DNA of 12,586 nucleotides from Bordetella parapertussis (GTDB lineage: Bacteria; Pseudomonadota; Gammaproteobacteria; Burkholderiales; Burkholderiaceae_C): contig CAMDJS010000055.1 in assembly GCA_945900685.1 (NCBI GenBank), forward strand, positions 1-12,586. Direction: 5' to 3'. Positions 1 to 6,606 of the stretch are shown here, one piece after another. Every line of letters begins with the position of its first letter. Positions within the stretch are counted from its first letter, which is position 1. The notes under the pieces were generated by a model that ran no database searches, was not told the DNA's origin, and worked only from the letters and a program-made list of their open reading frames with translations. The position numbers were made by a program, and so were the translations under genes.

Positions 1-24
1 CCTGTCGCCAAGCGCATTGCTTGA
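1..24 (+). CDS. Possible 3' end of sucC (succinyl-CoA synthetase beta), 5' partial
   Basis: A frame open from the window edge ends in TGA at 22-24 and encodes PVAKRIA before the stop. It lies 21 bases upstream of sucD. In nearly all Proteobacteria sucC immediately precedes sucD, so this is most simply the last codons of sucC. Seven residues cannot identify a protein, and the tail is not one I recognise as typical of SucC, so the call rests on position alone. Confidence 0.35.
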   Translation, partial: PVAKRIA

Positions 25-31
25 AACACCC

Positions 32-37
32 AAAGGA
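32..37 (+). promoter_or_regulatory. Ribosome binding site of sucD
   Basis: AAAGGA lies 8 bases before the ATG at 46, a good Shine-Dalgarno match at normal spacing. It supports the chosen sucD start. Confidence 0.7.
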
Positions 38-45
38 TTCGGAAA

Positions 46-939
46 ATGTCCATCTTCATCAACAAAGATACCAAGGTCATTACCCAAGGTATCACCGGTA
101 AAACCGGTCAGTTCCACACTGAAAAATGCCAAGAATACGCCAACGGCAAACACTGCTTTGTGGCCGGCGTGAACCCGAAAAAAGCCGGTGAATCGATTTT
201 CAATATCCCGATTTATGCGTCCGTCAAAGAAGCCGCGCACGAAACCGGCGCCACCGTGTCTGTCATTTATGTACCGCCCGCCGGTGCGGCAGACGCGATC
301 TGGGAAGCGGTCGAAGCCGACCTGGACTTGGCGATATGCATCACCGAAGGAATTCCTGTGCGCGACATGCTGATGGTGCGCAACCGCATGAAAGCCAAAG
401 AAGCCGCAGGCGGTAAACGCACGCTGCTCTTGGGTCCTAATTGCCCGGGGCTGATCACGCCTGAAGAAATCAAAATCGGCATCATGCCGGGCCATATCCA
501 CCGCAAAGGACGCATCGGTGTGGTGTCTCGCTCTGGCACCTTGACCTATGAAGCCGTGGCGCAATTGACCGAAATCGGTCTGGGCCAGTCCAGCGCAGTG
601 GGTATCGGCGGCGACCCGATCAACGGTTTGAAACACATCGACGTCATGCGCGCGTTCAACGATGACCCGGATACAGACGCGGTCATCATGATCGGCGAAA
701 TCGGCGGACCCGATGAAGCTGAAGCTGCACGCTGGTGCAAAGCAAACATGAAAAAACCCATCGTCGGCTTCATCGCCGGTGTTACCGCACCTGCGGGCAA
801 GCGCATGGGCCACGCCGGTGCCTTGATCAGCGGCGGTGCCGACACGGCAGAAGCCAAGCTCGCTGTCATGGAAGAGTGCGGTTTCAAAGTGACGCGCAAC
901 CCGTCTGAAATGGGCAAGTTACTCAAGGCGATGCTCTAA
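46..939 (+). CDS. sucD: Succinyl-CoA synthetase (ADP-forming) alpha subunit
   Basis: This is the alpha subunit of the TCA-cycle enzyme that interconverts succinyl-CoA and succinate with substrate-level formation of ATP or GTP; it works in the cytosol with SucC. The 297 residues match the usual length. The N-terminal CoA-binding Rossmann part carries ITGKTGQFHT (residues 16-25). The ligase part holds GPNCPG (130-135), the SRSGTLTYE segment (161-169) and the phosphohistidine motif GHAGA with His256 as the residue phosphorylated during catalysis. The ATG at 46 has a good ribosome site and gives the standard N-terminus SIFINKDTKVI. The stop at 937-939 directly abuts the next ATG, so sucD and the TerC gene are very likely co-transcribed. 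Identity is secure. Confidence 0.98.
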   Translation: MSIFINKDTKVITQGITGKTGQFHTEKCQEYANGKHCFVAGVNPKKAGESIFNIPIYASVKEAAHETGATVSVIYVPPAGAADAIWEAVEADLDLAICITEGIPVRDMLMVRNRMKAKEAAGGKRTLLLGPNCPGLITPEEIKIGIMPGHIHRKGRIGVVSRSGTLTYEAVAQLTEIGLGQSSAVGIGGDPINGLKHIDVMRAFNDDPDTDAVIMIGEIGGPDEAEAARWCKANMKKPIVGFIAGVTAPAGKRMGHAGALISGGADTAEAKLAVMEECGFKVTRNPSEMGKLLKAML

Positions 940-1683
940 ATGGCGTTATTTCAAGACCCCGCATTCTGGTTGGCAGTCGGTCAAATTATCATGATCGATA
1001 TTTTGTTGGGTGGCGATAACGCGATCGTGATCGCCTTGGCCTGCCGTGGCTTGCCAGAACACCAACGCAGACAAGGTATTTTCTGGGGCACGATGGGCGC
1101 CATTGTGATTCGCGTCGGTTTGATTGGCGTGGCGTTGACTTTGTTGGGCATCCCTTTTCTAAAGCTCGTGGGTGCTGCCTTGTTGGTGTGGATCGGGGTG
1201 AAACTTTTGACCGAGGAAGATGACAACCATGAGGTAGACGCCAGTGAAAAATTATGGGGTGCCATCAAAACCATCGTGTTGGCCGATCTGGTCATGAGTG
1301 TGGACAACGTCATTGGCGTGACTGCAGCTGCAGAGGCCGGGGGCGGGGAACACAAGTTGGCTCTGGTGGTGTTTGGTTTGCTGGTCAGTATTCCCGTGGT
1401 CGTGTGGGGAAGTACGTTCGTCATTAGGTTGATGGACAAATTCCCTTGGGTGATCACCGTGGGCGCCATGCTCATGGGGTGGATTGCCGGCACCATGGCA
1501 GTCACGGATCCTGCGGTATTGGGCTTTTTGCCGACAACGGAGTCGTCTAGCGGCATACCCAAAGTGGACAACTGGTTCTACCAAATATCTGGCGTGGTGG
1601 GCGCTGCGCTGGTTTACCTGCTCAGCCAAATCAAAAAACGTTACGCATCAGACAAAGCAACAGACCCCAACTCGTCGCCTTGA
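940..1683 (+). CDS. TerC/YjbE-family integral membrane protein, probable metal (Mn) exporter
   Basis: A 247-residue protein of about seven hydrophobic segments. It has the paired TerC signatures DILLGGDNA (residues 20-28) and DLVMSVDNV (116-124), whose Asp and Asn residues sit inside membrane helices and are thought to handle a metal ion. A polar loop (about 91-105) separates the two halves. The layout fits the YjbE subgroup of TerC. Family members YkoY, YceF and Alx have been linked to manganese export and to metal loading of exported proteins; older names refer to tellurite resistance. The ATG follows the sucD stop with no spacing and a weak AAGG at 925-928, so translation is probably coupled to sucD. 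There is no room for the Mn riboswitch (yybP-ykoY type) that often precedes relatives. The exact substrate cannot be told from sequence. Confidence 0.9.
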   Translation: MALFQDPAFWLAVGQIIMIDILLGGDNAIVIALACRGLPEHQRRQGIFWGTMGAIVIRVGLIGVALTLLGIPFLKLVGAALLVWIGVKLLTEEDDNHEVDASEKLWGAIKTIVLADLVMSVDNVIGVTAAAEAGGGEHKLALVVFGLLVSIPVVVWGSTFVIRLMDKFPWVITVGAMLMGWIAGTMAVTDPAVLGFLPTTESSSGIPKVDNWFYQISGVVGAALVYLLSQIKKRYASDKATDPNSSP

Positions 1684-1692
1684 CCCCGCAAG

Positions 1693-1715
1693 ATCAGACA
1701 CATTCGGAGTCTGAT
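1693..1715 (+). terminator. Hairpin just after terC, possible transcript 3' end
   Basis: ATCAGAC (1693-1699) and GTCTGAT (1709-1715) form a perfect 7-bp stem with a 9-base loop, starting 9 bases after the terC stop. No run of T follows, so it is not a textbook intrinsic terminator. It may mark the end of the sucCD-terC message or protect its 3' end. Confidence 0.4.
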
Positions 1716-1739
1716 GAGTTGTGGGCGCATACAGATTTC

Positions 1740-1754
1740 GTAAGTCATGCTTAC
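1740..1754. promoter_or_regulatory. Short dyad upstream of pilA, possible operator
   Basis: GTAAG and CTTAC flank a 5-base centre (TCATG), giving a 15-base dyad 57 bases before the pilA start. It lies where a promoter of this strongly translated gene would be expected. No known regulator consensus is recognised, and short dyads arise by chance. Confidence 0.2.
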
Positions 1755-1800
1755 AAAGCCCAGACATGGTCGGCCACACAATGGCCCATCTCTCAACCCT

Positions 1801-1805
1801 AGGAG
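1801..1805 (+). promoter_or_regulatory. Strong ribosome binding site of pilA
   Basis: AGGAG lies 6 bases before the ATG at 1812. It is the strongest Shine-Dalgarno match before any gene start in the window, as expected for an abundant structural subunit. Confidence 0.8.
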
Positions 1806-1811
1806 CTAACC

Positions 1812-2324
1812 ATGCAACAACGTAAACAAGACGGATTCACATTGATTGAGCTGATGGTGGTGGTGGCCATCATCGGCATATTGGCGTCGCTGGCAGTGCC
1901 TGCCTACCAAGACTACAGCGTGCGTGCGCGAGTCAGCGAAGGGCTGAGTCTGGCCGGCACCGCCAAGCTGCAAGTGCAAGATGTATTCAACAGCGCCAGT
2001 TTTTCAACCTCCGGTTACGCCTCAGGGTTTAAAGCAGCTCAAGCAACCACCAACATCAAAAGTTTGGAAGTTGAGGCAAGTACCGGCGTGATCACCATCA
2101 CTACGCAGAAAAATGCAGGCGACGGCACATTGCTGTTGGTACCGTATACCGGCACAGCAACAGCTGCCACAGGCTTGCCGGATGCCACCGCAGAATTCAG
2201 TGTGCCCGATCAAGCCGTACTGGCTTGGCGCTGTATGGCCAAAGGCGCCAAAACGCCGACCGGCATGACCTTGGCCAATACCCCGACATTGGAATCTAAA
2301 TACGCGCCGTCGGAATGTCGTTGA
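1812..2324 (+). CDS. pilA: Type IV major pilin (prepilin)
   Basis: A type IVa prepilin of 170 residues. The short basic leader MQQRKQDG ends at Gly8, and prepilin peptidase would cut before Phe9. The mature chain begins [17 protein letters not shown], with the conserved Glu at mature position 5 (residue 13), followed by the hydrophobic helix that packs the filament core. Cys141 and Cys169 near the C-terminus would form the usual disulphide-bonded D-loop, and the protein ends one residue after the second Cys. The middle is rich in Thr, Ala and Ser, offering possible O-glycosylation sites. It sits 128 bases after terC with its own strong ribosome site and a hairpin upstream, so it probably has its own promoter. 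A minor pilin is less likely given the length and organisation. Confidence 0.93.
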   Translation: MQQRKQDGFTLIELMVVVAIIGILASLAVPAYQDYSVRARVSEGLSLAGTAKLQVQDVFNSASFSTSGYASGFKAAQATTNIKSLEVEASTGVITITTQKNAGDGTLLLVPYTGTATAATGLPDATAEFSVPDQAVLAWRCMAKGAKTPTGMTLANTPTLESKYAPSECR

Positions 2325-2330
2325 CGCATT

Positions 2331-2349
2331 ATTCATTGGGCTAGTGAAT
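2331..2349 (+). promoter_or_regulatory. Intercistronic hairpin between pilA and the TPR-glycosyltransferase gene
   Basis: ATTCATT (2331-2337) pairs with AGTGAAT (2343-2349) through seven base pairs, one of them G-U, around the loop GGGCT. It begins 6 bases after the pilA stop and ends 4 bases before the next ATG. The only Shine-Dalgarno-like bases of the downstream gene (AGTGA, 2343-2347) are inside the stem. It could stabilise a pilA-only transcript or hold down translation of the enzyme gene. No T-run follows. Confidence 0.4.
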
Positions 2350-2353
2350 CAAA

Positions 2354-4324
2354 ATGAAGATAACGGATCAAATTGAACTTGCTAAAAATCTGCACCGGCA
2401 AGGTCTTTTAGACGAAGCTTCAGAGATTTATTTGGCCCTATTGAAAGAATATCCCGAACATGCAGATGCCATGCATTTGATGGGGTTGATTGCAGCACAA
2501 AACAGAAACCCGAGGCTTGCAATTGACTGGATAAGCAAAGCATTGCATATTGAACCCGCGAACCCAAAGTTTCACAATAATCTTGCCACTGCCTATCTTG
2601 ATATAGAAGATTACCCAAGTGCTGTTCATGCGTACGATAAGGCCATTCAATACAAAGAAGACTATGTTGACGCGTACTTTAACAAGGGAATTGCACTCAT
2701 ACATTTAAAAAAACATGACTTAGCTATTCAGGCATTGAAGCAGGCTATATCGATTGAATCCAATTTTGCAGAGGCACTCATCCTTTTAGGAAATTCACTC
2801 AAAGAAGTTGGTCGAGTAGGCGAAGCCATTGATTCATATGCAAAAGCTGAATCACTTACACCTGAAAACGCAGGTCTTTTGTATAACTTAGGGAACGCAT
2901 ATCAAACACAAAAAGAATTTAAGTTGGCAATCAAACAATACGATAAATGCATAGCTATTGCGCCTGACTTTATCGGTGCCTATGTCAATCGTGGCGTTGT
3001 TTTAAAAGAACTTGGCTCTTTTGAAGAAGCTTTAGCCAGTCAAGAGCAAGCGATATTGATTGATGGCAAGTGTGCTGAAGCCTATTTAAATAGCGGAAAT
3101 GTTCTAAAGGAACTAGGTCGATTTGAAGAAGCAATAGTGAAATATGAGCATGCGATTACAAACAAGACTGACTATATTGAAGCTTATTTGAATCGAGGAG
3201 TTTCATTAGAAAAATTAAACCGCTCAGATGAAGCCATTGCAAATTTCGAAAAAGCAATCAGTATCAAAAACGATTACGTAGAAGCGTATTTCAATAAAGG
3301 CAGCTCATTAGAAAAATCAAACCGTTTTGATGAGGCTATCGCTTGCTATGAAAAAGCAATCAGCATCAAAGATGACTATGCTGATGCCTATTGGAATAAG
3401 TCGCTTGTATTGTTATTGAAAGGGCAGCTTTCACAAGGTTGGTCTTTCTATGAATGGCGTTGGCGAATAGATAAAGGCGGGCCTGAAAAAAGACTCTTCT
3501 CAAAACCCATGCTTCAACAAAAGGAAGATATCCAAGAAAAAACCATATTGCTACATGCAGAGCAAGGACTTGGTGATACTTTGCAGTTCATTCGCTATGT
3601 GCCTATGGTTGTAGGCTTGGGTGCAAAGGTGGTTTTAGAGGTGCAAGAATCACTTTTCGGATTTTTTCAAGGCATGCATGGAATCTCAAGGTTATTGAAG
3701 CGAGGAGATCCATTGCCTGCTTTTGATCTGCATTGCCCTTTACTTTCTCTGCCGCATGTATTTAAAACGGATTTAAGTTCAATACCCAGCCCTTCCTATT
3801 TCCCTGCAATGAAGGAAACAAAACTGAAGGCCTGGCGTGACCGGCTAGGCATGAAATCAAAGCCAAGGATTGGCTTGGTTTGGAGTGGCAGCACATTGCA
3901 CAAGAACGATCAAAAACGCAGCTTATCGCTTTCCATGTTGCAGAGCTACCTGCCTAAAGAAATAGATTTTTTCTGCCTGCAAAAGGAAGTTCGTGACACG
4001 GATGCTGACATACTAAAGCTCGGCAATATCCATTGTTTGAACGAACAAATTGTTGACTTCACAGATACAGCTGCCTTGTGTGACTTGATGGATCTGGTCA
4101 TTTCTGTCGATACAAGCGTTGCCCACTTGGCTGGGTCACAAGGTAAATCAACATGGTTGCTATTGCCGTTTATCCCTGACTGGCGCTGGCTGCTGGATCG
4201 CGACGACAGCCCCTGGTATCCGAGTGTGAAAATTTACCGTCAAACTTCAATGGGAGATTGGCACAGTGTGTTGCAAAAAGTCAAGAATGATTTGCTGGCA
4301 AGATTCGCTGATCACCACCATTAA
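2354..4324 (+). CDS. TPR-repeat protein with C-terminal GT9-like glycosyltransferase domain
   Basis: A 656-residue protein with no signal peptide or membrane segment, so probably cytosolic. Residues 3-342 are ten back-to-back 34-residue TPR units, with a partial eleventh to about 376; such superhelices usually grip a protein partner. The C-terminal 280 residues look like a GT-B glycosyltransferase half related to GT9 heptosyltransferases: GLGDTLQFIRYVP (405-417), IGLVWSGS (506-513), DTSVAHLAG (586-594) and a Trp-rich stretch WLLDRDDSPWY (612-622). This plan resembles O-GlcNAc transferases and the flagellin glycosyltransferase FlmG. Sitting 29 bases after pilA on the same strand, it may glycosylate the pilin; that role is inferred. 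Sampled lines of the gene are about 33-40% GC against 58-67% in neighbours, so it looks acquired. The ATG at 2354 has a weak ribosome site. Sugar donor unknown. Confidence 0.85.
   Translation: MKITDQIELAKNLHRQGLLDEASEIYLALLKEYPEHADAMHLMGLIAAQNRNPRLAIDWISKALHIEPANPKFHNNLATAYLDIEDYPSAVHAYDKAIQYKEDYVDAYFNKGIALIHLKKHDLAIQALKQAISIESNFAEALILLGNSLKEVGRVGEAIDSYAKAESLTPENAGLLYNLGNAYQTQKEFKLAIKQYDKCIAIAPDFIGAYVNRGVVLKELGSFEEALASQEQAILIDGKCAEAYLNSGNVLKELGRFEEAIVKYEHAITNKTDYIEAYLNRGVSLEKLNRSDEAIANFEKAISIKNDYVEAYFNKGSSLEKSNRFDEAIACYEKAISIKDDYADAYWNKSLVLLLKGQLSQGWSFYEWRWRIDKGGPEKRLFSKPMLQQKEDIQEKTILLHAEQGLGDTLQFIRYVPMVVGLGAKVVLEVQESLFGFFQGMHGISRLLKRGDPLPAFDLHCPLLSLPHVFKTDLSSIPSPSYFPAMKETKLKAWRDRLGMKSKPRIGLVWSGSTLHKNDQKRSLSLSMLQSYLPKEIDFFCLQKEVRDTDADILKLGNIHCLNEQIVDFTDTAALCDLMDLVISVDTSVAHLAGSQGKSTWLLLPFIPDWRWLLDRDDSPWYPSVKIYRQTSMGDWHSVLQKVKNDLLARFADHHH
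2360..3379 (+). repeat. Ten tandem 34-codon (102-base) TPR units
   Basis: The protein units align with no gap or insertion at residues 3-36, 37-70, 71-104 and so on to 309-342. Units 7-10 are most alike; units 9 and 10 share SLEK.NR.DEAIA..EKAISIK and near-identical DNA such as CATTAGAAAAAT.AAACCG and AAAAAGCAATCAG.ATCAAA. This suggests later copies arose by duplication of neighbours and then drifted, mainly at third codon positions. Confidence 0.85.
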
Positions 4325-4333
4325 ATGTATTTA

Positions 4334-4381
4334 AGCAGACAGTGCCTTGGCGTTGAATGCAGCCACTGCCTGTTATTGTTT
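4334..4381 (+). terminator. Probable terminator after the TPR-glycosyltransferase gene
   Basis: CAGACAGTG (4336-4344) pairs with CACTGCCTG (4364-4372) with one mismatch, extendable outward by a G-U and an A-T pair. The loop is 19 bases. The T-rich tract TTATTGTTT (4373-4381) follows directly. It lies 9 bases past the stop codon (4322-4324), in the right place to end the pilA unit before the convergent moaC. The long loop and interrupted T-run make it weaker than a classic example. Confidence 0.45.
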
Positions 4382-4458
4382 GATATCGCAGAAAACATAT
4401 CAACTCCTGAAGGTAGGAGGTATGTGACACGCAAAACATCTGAGGATTATTTGCTCAA

Positions 4459-4953
4459 TCATTCATCAGAGGATGGCTCCCTGTCAGCCACAAAACTCCC
4501 GCTCTTACCGCCGTGCTTCTCCATCAACTTCACATGGTTGATGGTCATGCCCCGGTCTACGGCTTTGCACATGTCGTAAATGGTCAGCAAGGCCACTTGC
4601 ACCGCAGTTAAGGCTTCCATTTCCACGCCGGTTTGACCGTGGGTTTCGACGGTCGCGGTGCAATTCACGCGAGACGGATCGTGGTGGGTAGAGAAATCCA
4701 CCGCTACCCGGGTCAATGCCAAGGGGTGACACAGCGGGATCAGATCCGAGGTTTTTTTGGCGGCCTGTATGCCTGCAATGCGGGCGATGCCGATCACATC
4801 GCCTTTTTTCGCGGTACCGGCCTCAATCAGCGCCAACGTGGCGGGCAACATGGTGATCTCACCTGCAGCAATCGCCACCCGGTGGGTGCTGGTTTTGGGG
4901 CCGACATCGACCATGTGCGCCTGGCCTTGGGCATCGAAATGTGTGAGTGACAT
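4459..4953 (-). CDS. moaC: Cyclic pyranopterin monophosphate synthase MoaC
   Basis: MoaC acts with MoaA in the first step of molybdenum cofactor synthesis, turning the cyclised GTP intermediate into cyclic pyranopterin monophosphate; the family forms hexamers in the cytosol. The 164-residue protein has all the signatures: [24 protein letters not shown] (residues 55-78, quoted in part by position), [14 protein letters not shown] (104-117) and [13 protein letters not shown] (124-136). By comparison with the E. coli enzyme the active-site residues are Lys50, His76, Asp127 and Lys130, all present. The ATG at 4953 gives the usual short N-terminus. It is transcribed divergently from the M48 protease gene across a 106-base gap and convergently with the TPR-glycosyltransferase gene. 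No other moa gene is in view. Confidence 0.98.
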   Translation of the reverse strand: MSLTHFDAQGQAHMVDVGPKTSTHRVAIAAGEITMLPATLALIEAGTAKKGDVIGIARIAGIQAAKKTSDLIPLCHPLALTRVAVDFSTHHDPSRVNCTATVETHGQTGVEMEALTAVQVALLTIYDMCKAVDRGMTINHVKLMEKHGGKSGSFVADREPSSDE

Positions 4954-5059
4954 GGTTAAAACCTGTGGATTTGGTCAAGCGGATACCCTAGTTTTCACTG
5001 CGGGCGCGTGCGAGGGGTAACATCCCTCCCCGATCATACGATTTAGATGTCTTGGTATT
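4954..5059. promoter_or_regulatory. Divergent promoter region between moaC and the M48 protease gene
   Basis: Both genes start outward from this 106-base gap, so it should hold both promoters. I find no convincing -35/-10 pair. GAGGGG (5012-5017) and TCCCTC (5023-5028; the G5017-T5023 pair is a wobble) form a small dyad with a 5-base loop that could be an operator or just a leader hairpin of the protease message. The AGG at about 4965 on the minus strand is the only ribosome-site-like element for moaC. Confidence 0.4.
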
Positions 5060-6604
5060 TTGAAAACCCTGTTCAAGCGCTCACAACCCCTGGCCGCCGC
5101 TTTGGCGCTGGGCTTGGCCATGCTGGGCGCTGGGGCACAAACCCCAAGCAGGCTGCCCAATATCGGTGACGGCAACAGCATGAGCGTGCAGCAGGAGCGC
5201 CGTTTGGGCGAGTCCATCATGCGCCAGTTGATGCGTGACCCGGATTACATGGATGACCCGGTGTTGCTTCAGTATTTGCAAAACATCTGGCAACCCTTGC
5301 GCGAATCGGCCAAACAACTTGGGTTTTTACAAGCCGAGTTGGATGAAACCTATGCGTGGGACCTGTTGCTGGTCAAAGACCGTACCGTGAACGCGTTTGC
5401 CTTGCCAGGCGGTTTCATGGGCGTGCATTTAGGCTTGATTGCGGTGGTGTCGAACAAAGATGAATTGGCTGCAGTGTTGGGGCATGAACTCAGCCATGTG
5501 ACGCAGCGACATATTGCCCGTTCTCAAGACAGCCAATTGAAGCAAGCACCATGGATGGTGGGCAGCATTTTGCTGGGCGTGCTGGCGGCCAGCAGAAGTC
5601 CGGATGCAGCCAATGCATTGATCATGGGTGGCGCTGCCAGTACGGCCCAAGGCCAGTTGAATTTCTCCAGAGACATGGAACGCGAGGCTGACCGCCTGGG
5701 TTTTGCTGTCATGACCAACGCTGGTTTTGAAGCGCAAGGCGTGGTCAGCATGTTCCAAAAACTGGCGCAGGCCTCGCGCTTGAATGACAGCGGCGGCTTT
5801 CCCTATTTGCGCAGTCACCCGCTCAGCACCGAGCGCATAGGCGATATGCAGTCACGCATTGGTGCCACTGCCACCAGCACACAAAGTACGCCCGGCAATT
5901 TAGAACATGCACTCATGGCCGGGCGCGCGCGCGCCTTGATGAGCACACGCTCAGAAGAGGTCGAGTCTTTGGTCAAGGCATATGAAAACCTGACGGCTGC
6001 AGACGCGCCTTCTTTGCGCATGGCAGGCTTGATGTATGCCGCCAGCATGGCCTACACACAGCAGCGCCAAGATGTCAAAGCGCGCGCGGTGGTGCGTCAG
6101 TTGCTTGCACTCAGCGCATCGGATGCAGCGGGCCTGCGTGCCGTGCGCTGGTTGGCCGCTGACACCGAACTCAAATTGGGCAACCCGCAAGCCTGTTTGA
6201 CGTATTTACAAGAGGCTTCGGTTGAACGCCCCGGCATGTTGCTGCAAATGCAATGCAAATTGGCGGTCAAAGACAAAGTGTTGACGCAACAAGTGATTGA
6301 AAAAATGCAATTGTGGCTGGCGCAATTCCCCAGAGATCCGCTGGCTTGGGACATGGCGGCACAAGCTTATTTGCAAAACGGCATGTCGCTGCAAGCCATT
6401 CGTGCGGATGCCGAATCCCGCGCCGTGCGTTGGGACGAGATCGCGGCCATTGACAGATTGCGCGCTGGTCATGAACTGGCGCGCAAACTCAACCAGCAAG
6501 GTCAATTGGATTTGGCCGGTCAGCAAGAAGCCTCCATCATTGACACCCGTTTGCGCGCTTTGGAAAAAATACGCATAGAGTTGCTGCGACCGCAAAACAA
6601 TTAA
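5060..6604 (+). CDS. Periplasmic M48-family metalloprotease with TPR-like C-terminal region (BepA/YfgC type)
   Basis: A 514-residue zinc protease probably working in the periplasm on outer-membrane protein quality control, as E. coli BepA does. An N-terminal signal peptide (basic KTLFKR, then an Ala/Leu-rich core, cleavage near AGA-Q27) precedes the catalytic domain. The zinc site is HELSH (His142, Glu143, His146) with Glu207 of MEREAD as third ligand. His253 in RSHPLSTER aligns with the conserved BepA histidine proposed as a regulatory fourth ligand. FALPGGF (113-119) is also typical. Residues from about 280 on are Ala/Leu-rich helices that look like degenerate TPRs. The start is TTG at 5060: no ATG is in frame upstream, and the next in-frame ATG (codon 21) would destroy the signal peptide. 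No clear ribosome site is seen. The DUF3717/DUF1289 gene follows after 2 bases. Confidence 0.92.
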   Translation: MKTLFKRSQPLAAALALGLAMLGAGAQTPSRLPNIGDGNSMSVQQERRLGESIMRQLMRDPDYMDDPVLLQYLQNIWQPLRESAKQLGFLQAELDETYAWDLLLVKDRTVNAFALPGGFMGVHLGLIAVVSNKDELAAVLGHELSHVTQRHIARSQDSQLKQAPWMVGSILLGVLAASRSPDAANALIMGGAASTAQGQLNFSRDMEREADRLGFAVMTNAGFEAQGVVSMFQKLAQASRLNDSGGFPYLRSHPLSTERIGDMQSRIGATATSTQSTPGNLEHALMAGRARALMSTRSEEVESLVKAYENLTAADAPSLRMAGLMYAASMAYTQQRQDVKARAVVRQLLALSASDAAGLRAVRWLAADTELKLGNPQACLTYLQEASVERPGMLLQMQCKLAVKDKVLTQQVIEKMQLWLAQFPRDPLAWDMAAQAYLQNGMSLQAIRADAESRAVRWDEIAAIDRLRAGHELARKLNQQGQLDLAGQQEASIIDTRLRALEKIRIELLRPQNN

Positions 6605-6606
6605 GC

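Noticed and set aside
981..1571. 196-codon minus strand frame opposite terC
   Set aside because: It is a shadow of the terC coding frame: composition is Thr/Ser/Pro-rich with no motif or ribosome site, and TerC is certain on the + strand.
1772..1785. GG-N10-GC spacing upstream of pilA, as in a sigma54 promoter
   Set aside because: Only the two dinucleotides fit; the surrounding bases do not match TGGCAC or TTGCA, and such spacing occurs often by chance. A sigma54 promoter for pilA is still possible but not supported here.
4325..4579. 84-codon + strand reading frame directly after the TPR-glycosyltransferase, with AGGAGG at 4415-4420
   Set aside because: Its second half is antisense to conserved moaC codons, its first half overlaps the terminator-like hairpin, the ATG next to AGGAGG is only 1 base away and is followed at once by TGA, and the protein has no recognisable feature.
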